DNA from: Cyclobacteriaceae bacterium
GTDB taxonomy: Bacteria > Bacteroidota > Bacteroidia > Cytophagales > Cyclobacteriaceae
Assembly (NCBI GenBank): GCA_947458585.1
Contig: CANGYY010000023.1
Location: forward strand, 1 to 40,424
Direction of reading: 5' to 3'
DNA length: 40,424 nucleotides
A model generated the notes under the pieces. The model searched no databases and was not told where the DNA came from. It was given only the letters and a program-made list of their open reading frames with translations. Each line of letters starts with the position of its first letter. The stretch's first letter is position 1. This document shows positions 25,869-32,123 of this stretch, in pieces. The translations under genes were made by a program, and so were the position numbers.

Positions 25869-27116
25869 TTAGCTTACTTCAATGGGATTACTTACTTGGA
25901 TGCAGCTTAACTTCCTCAGTTTGGCTGGGTTGGAATAGTCGTATTGACATACCCCATCTGGACCAATGACGATCAGGGATTTAGGTCCAGGGATCAAGTC
26001 TACGGACTTCATGGATTGGATAAATTCCAACTGGTTTTTATCGATGCTGAGGACATCCGAAGCGTTGAAACTTTTGAGTCCATGCTTGCCTTCTGCTACA
26101 TAGAGGTAGTTTTCTGCCAATCCCAATCCATGCGGATTGAGCATGGGGTAGGCTTTGGTTAGTTTGGGCTGGTAAGGGTCTTGGATGTCAATTATTTGGA
26201 GTTCATTCACCCCGTTGACACAAAAGTTGCCACTGCGCAACGTCACAAATGCATATTCCTTATTGACCACGACTGGGTCGCAGGCCAGGACGTGTTCGTA
26301 AACAGCCATGCGCATTGGATTCTTTGGGTTGCTTGCATCGTAGATGTGCATGCCTCTATTAGATCCTATAAATAGTTTTTGATCAAAAGGGAAGATGGTT
26401 TCAATACCCCAGCCCAATTCAATCGGTTTGATAAATTTAGGTTCACCTGGGCTTTCGACATCAAATACACGTAGGGTGTTTTGATCTACAGCAAACAGGT
26501 GCCCATCCATCAGGGTAAATCGGGCCATCGATCCGCCGGTACCGTAGCTTTGGGAAGCTTTTGCCATGTTGGAAAGTAGGCTCATGCCAGGTCGCACGGT
26601 CCACATGTCATTGTATTCCCAGCGTGGAGAATCACTGGTGAGCACGGTATCCTTGAAGGTGATGATTTTTCCAGTACTGTGCTGATAAAGGTGGGTAAAC
26701 ACATCTTCCACCCGCTTGACTAGGCGGATATTTTGAATGTTGCTTATATCGAATGCTAGTAAATCCACGTAATTGTCTGCATAGAGGATGTTGCTATTGA
26801 TCGCCAAGTCCACGTTGCCTTCAATGGGAATAAAACTCAGGTTGATCGGGTTGGCTGGATTTTTATTGTCGTAGATGTGAATCCCCTTGCTGGGCTCATT
26901 GATCAGCAAATAATCCTTGTAGATGTAAATTTTTCCAGGATCCTCTATTTCCTGAGCAGGAATTGGAGCAAGAGACTTGGCTCGAACATCCTTCATTTCT
27001 AAATAGACAGGCATCATCGTTCGAAACGTGTAGGTCGAGTTTACTTCGTCGGTGCATGAAAAAAGTAAAGTACTTGCCAAGAGGAGCAGTGCGATATGCA
27101 GATGGAAAAGTTTCAT
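25869..27116 (-). CDS. LVIVD-repeat surface lipoprotein
   Basis: 415 aa. The lipoprotein signal ends LLFSC (Cys about 21). The body is made of repeats of about 45 residues of the type 'IHIYDNKNPANPINLSFIPI', 'LRVFDVESPGEPKFIKPIEL', 'MHIYDASNPKNPMRMAVYEH' and 'LQIIDIQDPYQPKLTKAYPM', which is the LVIVD beta-propeller repeat. Such proteins are thought to be cell-surface or periplasmic. The ligand is unknown. Downstream on the same strand is a putative outer-membrane protein, a possible partner. Confidence 0.88.
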   Translation of the reverse strand: MKLFHLHIALLLLASTLLFSCTDEVNSTYTFRTMMPVYLEMKDVRAKSLAPIPAQEIEDPGKIYIYKDYLLINEPSKGIHIYDNKNPANPINLSFIPIEGNVDLAINSNILYADNYVDLLAFDISNIQNIRLVKRVEDVFTHLYQHSTGKIITFKDTVLTSDSPRWEYNDMWTVRPGMSLLSNMAKASQSYGTGGSMARFTLMDGHLFAVDQNTLRVFDVESPGEPKFIKPIELGWGIETIFPFDQKLFIGSNRGMHIYDASNPKNPMRMAVYEHVLACDPVVVNKEYAFVTLRSGNFCVNGVNELQIIDIQDPYQPKLTKAYPMLNPHGLGLAENYLYVAEGKHGLKSFNASDVLSIDKNQLEFIQSMKSVDLIPGPKSLIVIGPDGVCQYDYSNPAKLRKLSCIQVSNPIEVS

Positions 27117-27138
27117 TGGGTAGTTGATTTAAGGTTAA

Positions 27139-27146
27139 CAAAGTTA
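27139..27146 (-). promoter_or_regulatory. Possible -7 box of the LVIVD gene
   Basis: On the minus strand TAACTTTG matches TAnnTTTG exactly, 22 bases before the start codon. The -33 TTTG is missing at the right spacing. The core TTAACAAAGTTAA is also a partial palindrome. Confidence 0.4.
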
Positions 27147-27330
27147 ATTGTTTTCTAAACGCGCTTCCATGGGTATTCGCTACAGGATGCGTTTACTTTT
27201 TATCTTTTTTTTACGTGTCTTCGATTTTATTTGTTAGTTTCCTAGGTGATTTTTCAAAAAATGGTCTCCTTTTTTATTCTAGGATAAAGAAGTAGGGGAC
27301 GATTCAATCCGAGACTTAGCTTTCTGCACG

Positions 27331-28371
27331 ATGCATTCACGAAGAAGATTTATACAAAACACGAGCATTATAGGTTTGGCCATGACTGTACAACCCAATT
27401 TATCCCTGCTGGCCGCCCAGAAAAAAGTGCTGGGCCACGGCGAGTTCAAGTATACCTTAGATCCCAACTGGGGGAATCTAGATCCTGCCAAAGTGCCGGT
27501 GGTCAACTGCCACGAGATGGTGATGGATCGCAAGGGAAGAATGATTCTTCTGACGGACGAACCCAAGAATAACGTAATCATTTACAGCCAATCGGGGAAG
27601 TTGCTCACTACTTGGACCTTGGGACTCCCTTCAGCCCATGGCCTGACCCTAGTGGATGAAGGGGATGCCGAATACCTATGGATAGTAGATAATGGGGGAA
27701 GGGTGCTCAAAACAACTTTGGATGGGAAAGTAGTCGCCGAAATTGCTTCACCGGTAGCTGCAGGGATTTATAGCGAAAAGATGCGTTGGGTACCAACAGA
27801 AACTGCTGTGGCTCCCAATGGGGATTTTTATGTGGCGGATGGATACGGCTCCCAATTTTTCCTGCAGTACGATAGCCAAGGAACCTTTATACGCAAGTTT
27901 GGTGGTGCGGGAAATCAAGATGGACAGTTTAGTACTGCGCATGGCATTGCTGTAGATCAGCGTGCGGGTGGTGAACCTACACTGATTTGTACGTCTAGGG
28001 GACATAATTCATTCAAGCGATTTACGATGGATGGCAACTACCTTGAAACGATTTTTTTGCCAGGGGCCTATGTTTGTCGACCGGTGATTCGTGGAGAAAA
28101 TCTGTATGCAGGGGTATGCTGGTCAAGACTCCGTTACTTGGAGCAAACGGATAATTCCGGTTTTGTAACCATTTTAAATAAAGACAATCGGGTGGTCTCC
28201 AATCCTGGGGGTACAGAGCCCTATTACCGAGAGGGCGTCTTGCAAGTCATGCTACAAGACGAACCTGTTTTTCAGCATTGCCACGATGTTTGCATTGACC
28301 AGGATGAGAATATCTACGTGTGCCAGTGGAATGCGGGAAAGTCTTATCCGATCAAATTGACACGGGTTTGA
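27331..28371 (+). CDS. Tat-exported six-bladed beta-propeller (NHL-repeat) protein
   Basis: 346 aa. The N-terminus MHSRRRFIQNTSIIGLAM carries twin Arg and a hydrophobic stretch ending LSLLAA, a likely Tat signal. The body has NHL/6-bladed propeller blades such as GNQDGQFSTAHGIAVDQ, AVAPNGDFYVADGYGSQFF and CHDVCIDQDENIYVCQWNAG. It is in the broad group of peptidyl-alpha-hydroxyglycine amidating lyase-like and gluconolactonase-like propellers. No catalytic assignment is possible from sequence alone. The ATG was chosen because it opens the Tat motif. Confidence 0.82.
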   Translation: MHSRRRFIQNTSIIGLAMTVQPNLSLLAAQKKVLGHGEFKYTLDPNWGNLDPAKVPVVNCHEMVMDRKGRMILLTDEPKNNVIIYSQSGKLLTTWTLGLPSAHGLTLVDEGDAEYLWIVDNGGRVLKTTLDGKVVAEIASPVAAGIYSEKMRWVPTETAVAPNGDFYVADGYGSQFFLQYDSQGTFIRKFGGAGNQDGQFSTAHGIAVDQRAGGEPTLICTSRGHNSFKRFTMDGNYLETIFLPGAYVCRPVIRGENLYAGVCWSRLRYLEQTDNSGFVTILNKDNRVVSNPGGTEPYYREGVLQVMLQDEPVFQHCHDVCIDQDENIYVCQWNAGKSYPIKLTRV

Positions 28372-28472
28372 GTGTTTGGTAAAAAGTTTTTCAGGATTTT
28401 GTGGAGGAACTAGGCTATTACTCGTATAGGTATGGATAGCATGAGGTAACTAATTTTTAAAAGCATTCGACT

Positions 28473-28703
28473 ATGTTTCTAACCGAATTTCAAGTGACCG
28501 CTTCTTTTTTGATCTATGCGCTCGTGCTGACGATTTCGGCTGTATTGATCTTGCTAAAGACGCATTGGACTTTTAAAGACAAGCTTTTGCGACTTTTGAT
28601 CTTGTTTCTGATCCCTATATTGGGTGTTCTGATCCTGGCAATTGAGTTTTTAATTAAAATGAGTTTTGCCTTGTTTCAGAGAAAGGAATTATCCGAAGTC
28701 TAA
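28473..28703 (+). CDS. Small two-helix membrane protein, PLDc_N-like
   Basis: 76 aa with two hydrophobic helices (about 10-30 and 40-65) separated by HWTFKDKLLR, and a polar C-terminus. The pattern, including LFLIPILGVLILAIEF, resembles the phospholipase D-nuclease N-terminal (PLDc_N) membrane module found as a stand-alone protein. The function is unknown. A strong terminator follows 24 bases after the stop. Confidence 0.65.
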   Translation: MFLTEFQVTASFLIYALVLTISAVLILLKTHWTFKDKLLRLLILFLIPILGVLILAIEFLIKMSFALFQRKELSEV

Positions 28704-28724
28704 GGAAGAGTAGCGTCAAGCCAA

Positions 28725-28757
28725 GGGGGAGCATTCGAAAGATTGCTCCCTTTTTTT
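28725..28757 (+). terminator. Intrinsic terminator of the small two-helix gene
   Basis: The stem GGGAGCA (28727-28733) / TGCTCCC (28744-28750) is followed by seven T. Confidence 0.88.
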
Positions 28758-28774
28758 ATTCTTAATTTTTAAAA

Positions 28775-28807
28775 TTGAGTTAAGGTTAAGGTTGTTGAAT
28801 CGATTTG
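28775..28807 (+). promoter_or_regulatory. Weak promoter candidate upstream of the structured RNA region
   Basis: TTG (28775-28777) and TCGATTTG (28800-28807; one mismatch to TAnnTTTG) with a spacer about three bases longer than the ideal. It would start transcription near 28814, before the outer stem at 28867-28952. Confidence 0.25.
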
Positions 28808-28866
28808 GGTCTCAAGGTTCGATTAGTCTGAATCGGCTTCCAGACAAAAAGGAGGAGGGAAACTCG

Positions 28867-28952
28867 TGCCTGTAGTGAGTTAGCTCTTCTACCACAGTAT
28901 TTCGGTGGATAATTACCCGAAAATAGGTGGATAACTTGTTCGTTTACAGGCA
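28867..28952 (+). other. Long-stem structured segment, possible 5' domain of the noncoding RNA
   Basis: TGCCTGTA (28867-28874) and its exact complement TACAGGCA (28945-28952) can close a 70-base loop. Inside, TTTCGG (28900-28905) pairs with CCGAAA (28917-28922). GGTGGATAA occurs twice, at 28904-28912 and 28926-28934. No open frame of note lies here. It may belong to the RNA that ends at 29646 or be separate. Confidence 0.4.
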
Positions 28953-28993
28953 ATTTCATGGTAAAAATTGTGGGAAAGTTTTTGATAAATTAA

Positions 28994-29024
28994 TTGGAAT
29001 ATTTTTTTTAAAAGGCCAACTTTA
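28994..29024 (+). promoter_or_regulatory. Weak promoter candidate directly before the repeat modules
   Basis: TTGG, 19 bases, then CAACTTTA has the right spacing for the Bacteroidota pattern but two mismatches in the -7 box. It would start a transcript of about 610 nt at about 29032. Confidence 0.25.
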
Positions 29025-29049
29025 AATCATCAAGTAAGAGAAAAAAAGA

Positions 29050-29067
29050 CCGAAAGTAAGATTTCGG
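29050..29067 (+). other. RNA hairpin near the 5' side of the repeat region
   Basis: CCGAAA (29050-29055) and TTTCGG (29062-29067) form a 6-bp stem with a 6-base loop. Confidence 0.5.
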
Positions 29068-29088
29068 ATCGTTGTTTGAAAGTTTGAG

Positions 29089-29102
29089 ATCGGGCACAAA
29101 GG
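29089..29102 (+). repeat. 14-nt repeat, copy 1
   Basis: ATCGGGCACAAAGG lies 43 bases (start to start) before the GNRA hairpin of module 1. An identical copy has the same spacing before module 3. Confidence 0.8.
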
Positions 29103-29131
29103 GGGGTCTACTTTAGGGTAAATCTCTGAGA

Positions 29132-29150
29132 CAGGAAACTGCAGAAATGC
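29132..29150 (+). repeat. GNRA-hairpin/CAGAA module 1
   Basis: CAG-GAAA-CTG hairpin followed by CAGAAATGC, preceded by GAGA. Confidence 0.7.
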
Positions 29151-29241
29151 CAAAAAACGATGGGCTTGAATTTGAGGATTTCTTCGGAAAGAATCAAAGT
29201 TCCAGGCAAGAAGGATCAAGAAAGAAATTTCTAGATTGAGA

Positions 29242-29260
29242 GGGGCAACCCCAGAATTGC
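29242..29260 (+). repeat. GNRA-hairpin/CAGAA module 2
   Basis: GGG-GCAA-CCC hairpin followed by CAGAATTGC, preceded by GAGA. The start is 110 bases after module 1. Confidence 0.7.
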
Positions 29261-29311
29261 AAAAAATGGATTAATCAGCACAGATTTTCTTTCGGGAAAG
29301 TTTGTACAAAC

Positions 29312-29325
29312 ATCGGGCACAAAGG
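29312..29325 (+). repeat. 14-nt repeat, copy 2
   Basis: ATCGGGCACAAAGG, identical to 29089-29102 and exactly 223 bases downstream. Modules 1 and 3 are also 223 bases apart. Confidence 0.8.
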
Positions 29326-29354
29326 AACTGTCCCTTAATTGGGGTTGTTTGCAA

Positions 29355-29373
29355 CGGGTAACCGCAGAAGTGC
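29355..29373 (+). repeat. GNRA-hairpin/CAGAA module 3
   Basis: CGG-GTAA-CCG hairpin followed by CAGAAGTGC, preceded by GCAA. The start is 113 bases after module 2. Confidence 0.7.
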
Positions 29374-29431
29374 TACTAGATCGGCCTGGGAGTCTATCGT
29401 CAAGGTAACTTCGGGAGTTCCGCCATGAAGG

Positions 29432-29451
29432 AACACTTGCCTACAAGTGTT
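29432..29451 (+). other. Perfect 8-bp RNA hairpin before module 4
   Basis: AACACTTG / CAAGTGTT with a 4-base loop (29440-29443), six bases upstream of module 4. Confidence 0.6.
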
Positions 29452-29456
29452 TGAAA

Positions 29457-29475
29457 GGGGTAACCACAGAAATGG
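29457..29475 (+). repeat. GNRA-hairpin/CAGAA module 4
   Basis: GG-GTAA-CC core hairpin (the outermost G-A pair is a mismatch) followed by CAGAAATGG, preceded by GAAA. The start is 102 bases after module 3. Confidence 0.65.
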
Positions 29476-29603
29476 AATGGAAATCTAACAAAACAGGACA
29501 AGTCCGTAAGGGCGGCTTCATTCGAGGATTTGGACCTGGGTAACTGGGAAAAGTTTTTAACTGTAGCTTGAGGGAGGCAGTGAACCACGGGGATCTGTCG
29601 ACC

Positions 29604-29646
29604 AAACGGGAAGCTTTCGCAAGAAATGCTTCCCGTTTCTGTTTTT
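29604..29646 (+). terminator. Strong terminator at the 3' end of the structured RNA
   Basis: AAACGGGAAGC / GCTTCCCGTTT make 11 perfect pairs. Inside, TTTC-GCAA-GAAA adds four more pairs and a GNRA loop, with one bulged T. CTGTTTTT follows on the plus strand only. No plus-strand protein gene ends near it, so it marks the end of a noncoding transcript. Confidence 0.85.
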
Positions 29647-29695
29647 AGCCCTCTTTCGAGGAGCACAGAATAGGATGTTGGGTTCGAAGAATTTT

Positions 29696-30265
29696 TTAGG
29701 GCAATGAAAACCGATTATTCCAATCCCAACACACAATCGCCCAAGGATGCAGGCTGTCTTGAAAGGTATGGAGAATTTTAAATCCAACCCGTTGATGGGC
29801 TGCCAAGGAGCGGTAATTGCTCAAGGCAACGGAAGTAATTGCAAAATCATGGGTGGACGCATACTGCTCCCGGTATTCGGAATACAGTTTGTCAAATAGG
29901 CCTGTACCACGTTGAGACTTCCCTACACACACTTGACCTACAACCATGGGGTTATAGTCAGTTACTTTTTTACCCCCAATTTCTGATTGGTCAAAATTTT
30001 CAAAAAGTGGAATCAATAAAGGGACCAACTCTCGAGAAGCCAAAGTCATCGCCAACACATAGCCCACCACCTGATCATTCTCAATGGCAACCACATGAGG
30101 GGCAACGCTATGCATGGATTTTAATTGCTCAAGATCGTGTTGAATCGTTACAAATCCTTGTTCGTCTTTCTCTTCCTGTGAAAGTCTGGTCGATAGATTT
30201 TCCCGTTGGAGGGATAAGATCCCCTCTAGGTCTGCAATGGATTGGGAAAGGCTGAGATTTACCAT
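29696..30265 (-). CDS. GNAT-family acetyltransferase
   Basis: 189 aa from the ATG at 30265. A longer frame reaches 30376 but its first 37 residues look like untranslated leader. The GNAT core shows a central strand VVGYVLAMTLASRELVPL and the acetyl-CoA loop VGQVCVGKSQRGTGLFDKL (Q-R-x-G-x-G type), then YRSLAAHQRVGFKILHTF near the end. The substrate is unknown. It converges with the structured RNA (stop at 29696, RNA end near 29646). Confidence 0.82.
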   Translation of the reverse strand: MVNLSLSQSIADLEGILSLQRENLSTRLSQEEKDEQGFVTIQHDLEQLKSMHSVAPHVVAIENDQVVGYVLAMTLASRELVPLLIPLFENFDQSEIGGKKVTDYNPMVVGQVCVGKSQRGTGLFDKLYSEYREQYASTHDFAITSVALSNYRSLAAHQRVGFKILHTFQDSLHPWAIVCWDWNNRFSLP

Positions 30266-30398
30266 GCGATTAGTGAAAAGCAATTTCAAATAAGGGCAAA
30301 TTATAGTACTAAAAAAAGAAGGGTTCCACTCAACTTTGTAAAGATGGATTAATCTTAGATTTTCCGTAGATTTCAACCTCCTTGAATAAGCAACAGGT

Positions 30399-30764
30399 AT
30401 GAAACCAATCTCTTATTTCTACGGCCTCTGGGTAATTCTTTTTTCCTTATTTGCCTACTGGCAACTCAATGATCCCGACCCAGAATTTTGGGTAAGCATC
30501 TATGCGGTAGCGATTATATTTTCCATGTTTGCCATTCGAGGGATTTTTCCAAAAATCCCCTTGACCCTCGTTGTAATTTTATGTTTACTAGGAGCAGTCT
30601 ACTTCTTTCCAGGAGGAGTAGGGGAATGGATTGCAGCCGAATGGGCACAAAAAGACCTGACCATGAAGACGCCTCAGATGGAAGAAAATCGAGAAACCTT
30701 TGGTTTGCTTACCATTGCACTCGTCTTGAGTCCGGCGCTTTACCGAGCCTGGAAAAAAAACTGA
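30399..30764 (+). CDS. TMEM220-like membrane protein
   Basis: 121 aa with four hydrophobic helices (about 4-22, 30-48, 54-72, 99-117). The first helix ends with YWQLNDPDPEFWVSIY, the signature of the transmembrane 220 family. The biochemical function is unknown. The start is 134 bases from the divergent GNAT start, so the two share an upstream region. The next gene starts 40 bases downstream. Confidence 0.8.
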   Translation: MKPISYFYGLWVILFSLFAYWQLNDPDPEFWVSIYAVAIIFSMFAIRGIFPKIPLTLVVILCLLGAVYFFPGGVGEWIAAEWAQKDLTMKTPQMEENRETFGLLTIALVLSPALYRAWKKN

Positions 30765-30804
30765 TTCAACTACTAAAATTCCGCACCCCATAATTCTAAC
30801 CACC

Positions 30805-31548
30805 ATGCGTATTTTCTTCTTTCTCCTGCTCTTTTTTGCAAGTAGTTTTTTGCTAAATGCACAGCAAACCATCACAAGTTCCTACTTTGAAATGCGCACC
30901 TACACGGTGCACGAGGGCAAGATGCCTGACCTCATCCAGCGTTTTCAAAATCATACCCGGACCCTGTTTGCTAAACATGGGATTGAAAGTGTGGCTTATT
31001 TCCTTTCAGAGACACAGCCTGAGCAGCAACTCACCTTTATTCTAGGCTATCCGTCCGCGGCAGAGCGGGATATTCGCTGGGGCAATTTTGCAAATGACCC
31101 CGAATGGAAAGCGGTGGCCAAGGCCTCTGAAGCCAATGGTCCAATCGTGCAAAAAGTAGATCAAGTATTTATGGTTTGGGCAAAGGGTCTTAATGCTGCA
31201 AAATCGCCTCGTCCAAGTGGTGTTTTTCAATTGCGCACCTATCATTTATTACCTGGTAGATTGGATGCCATCCAAGCCCGTTTCCGTGACCACACCCAAG
31301 CCTTGTTTGAAAAGCAAGGGCTCTCCAACTATCCGTATTGGATTACGGTAGAAAAAGAGGGGGTACAGTCCAAATTGGTTTACTTTATTGGACATCAAAA
31401 CAAGGAAGAATTTAATGCAGCATTTGGGCGATTCGTAGCCGATCCCGAATGGATTAAGGTGCGCGATGCATCGGAAGTTTCAGGCAAGATTGTGGAGAAA
31501 ATTGACTCCCATTTTTACACTGCACTTCCTTTTTCTCCGATGAAATAA
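30805..31548 (+). CDS. Exported protein with two NIPSNAP domains
   Basis: 247 aa. The signal peptide (MRIFFFLLLFFASSFLLNA) precedes QQTIT. Two tandem NIPSNAP ferredoxin-like domains follow: YFEMRTYTVHEGKMPDLIQR (about 27-125) and VFQLRTYHLLPGRLDAIQAR (about 140-235). The copies align along their length, each with an H(T)R/Q-LF-KHG/KQG-type element and a W-x-x-V motif. NIPSNAP proteins bind small ligands in a stress-responsive dimeric barrel fold. The role here is unknown. Confidence 0.88.
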   Translation: MRIFFFLLLFFASSFLLNAQQTITSSYFEMRTYTVHEGKMPDLIQRFQNHTRTLFAKHGIESVAYFLSETQPEQQLTFILGYPSAAERDIRWGNFANDPEWKAVAKASEANGPIVQKVDQVFMVWAKGLNAAKSPRPSGVFQLRTYHLLPGRLDAIQARFRDHTQALFEKQGLSNYPYWITVEKEGVQSKLVYFIGHQNKEEFNAAFGRFVADPEWIKVRDASEVSGKIVEKIDSHFYTALPFSPMK

Positions 31549-31703
31549 AGGAAACTAGCGTCATCATTTACTCTTACCTCCTCCAAGTAATTGCTACTGA
31601 TGCTTCTTGGTTATAAATAGAGCCTGAATCCCAAAACTTTCAGGGAATAGGTGTAGCGATTCCTAGTCTGGGTTCGTTTCATTGCTAGTAACTTATTCAA
31701 ACC

Positions 31704-32042
31704 ATGATCCGGATTTTTCCCATTTTAATTCTAGTATTCCTTTTTTCCTGTCAGGAGTCGGAGAACCCTAATGGGTGCAATGTGGCCAATCCAACAGAAG
31801 ATTTGCCCTGGCTAAAGGAGGGTATCAAAAATACCATGGAGTTGAATTTGGTAGACTACTTCTACCTTGTTCAAGGAACATACAAAGGAGCGACTGTCTT
31901 CTCTTTTCTAAACTGCTGTCCTTTTTGCAGGTCAGTGCCTCAAATCCTAGATTGTGAAGGTAAGGTGATCACGAATGCTTCGATCATGGATGTAACGAAT
32001 CAAAAAGTAATCTGGCGACCTACAACCTCTGTTTGTAACTAG
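31704..32042 (+). CDS. Small Cys-rich lipoprotein of unknown function
   Basis: 112 aa. The lipoprotein signal MIRIFPILILVFLFSC is followed by QESENPNGCNVANPTEDLPW and WLKEGIKN. The C-terminal half contains CCPFC, a further Cys pair and a strand-rich end finishing in Cys-Asn. The NP-DLPWLKE element recurs in small Bacteroidota lipoproteins. No function is known to me. It is followed by a bidirectional terminator. Confidence 0.72.
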   Translation: MIRIFPILILVFLFSCQESENPNGCNVANPTEDLPWLKEGIKNTMELNLVDYFYLVQGTYKGATVFSFLNCCPFCRSVPQILDCEGKVITNASIMDVTNQKVIWRPTTSVCN

Positions 32043-32064
32043 AAGTTTGTCTATTTACAAAAAC

Positions 32065-32100
32065 AAAAAAACCACTCCGGAATATCAGGAGTGGTTTTTT
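32065..32100. terminator. Bidirectional terminator between convergent genes
   Basis: AAAAAACCACTCC (32065-32077) and GGAGTGGTTTTTT (32088-32100) form a symmetric hairpin. It ends the small lipoprotein gene on the plus strand and the ThuA-type gene on the minus strand. Confidence 0.92.
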
Positions 32101-32123
32101 GTTGAATGAGTTTAGGCTATTGC

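Larger units (their letters stand above)
29032..29646 (+). ncRNA. Putative large internally repeated structured noncoding RNA (family not recognised)
   Basis: About 610 bases with no credible open frame on either strand, but dense in hairpins. Four modules each consist of a 3-bp hairpin capped by a GNRA tetraloop (GAAA, GCAA, GTAA, GTAA) followed at once by CAGAA[A/T/G]TG[C/G]. They start at 29132, 29242, 29355 and 29457. The stem bases differ between copies while pairing is kept in the first three: CAG/CTG, GGG/CCC, CGG/CCG, and GG/CC plus a mismatch in the fourth. About 39-46 bases after each CAGAA lies a second small hairpin loop (near 29183, 29293, 29411, 29506). ATCGGGCACAAAGG recurs exactly 43 bases before modules 1 and 3. 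Other stems are 29050-29067 and 29432-29451 (8 bp). The 3' end is a strong terminator hairpin. The strand is set by its T-tail. The 5' end is uncertain and may reach back to about 28810. I do not match it to tmRNA, RNase P RNA, 6S RNA or SRP RNA. Confidence 0.6.

Noticed and set aside
29089-29475. CRISPR array
   Set aside because: The repeats are short, imperfect and separated by about 80-90 bases of related structured sequence, not uniform unique spacers, and no cas gene is present.
28704-29695. tmRNA, RNase P RNA or group II intron
   Set aside because: The tmRNA tRNA-like ends and tag frame, the GAGGAAAGTCC element of RNase P and a domain V with a reverse transcriptase are all absent. A covariance-model search would settle it.
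29022-29787. Small minus-strand frames (65, 88 and 76 codons) in the gene-free region
   Set aside because: They overlap each other and the hairpin-rich repeats, show no signal peptide, domain or protein-like composition, and would be read against the strong plus-strand terminator.
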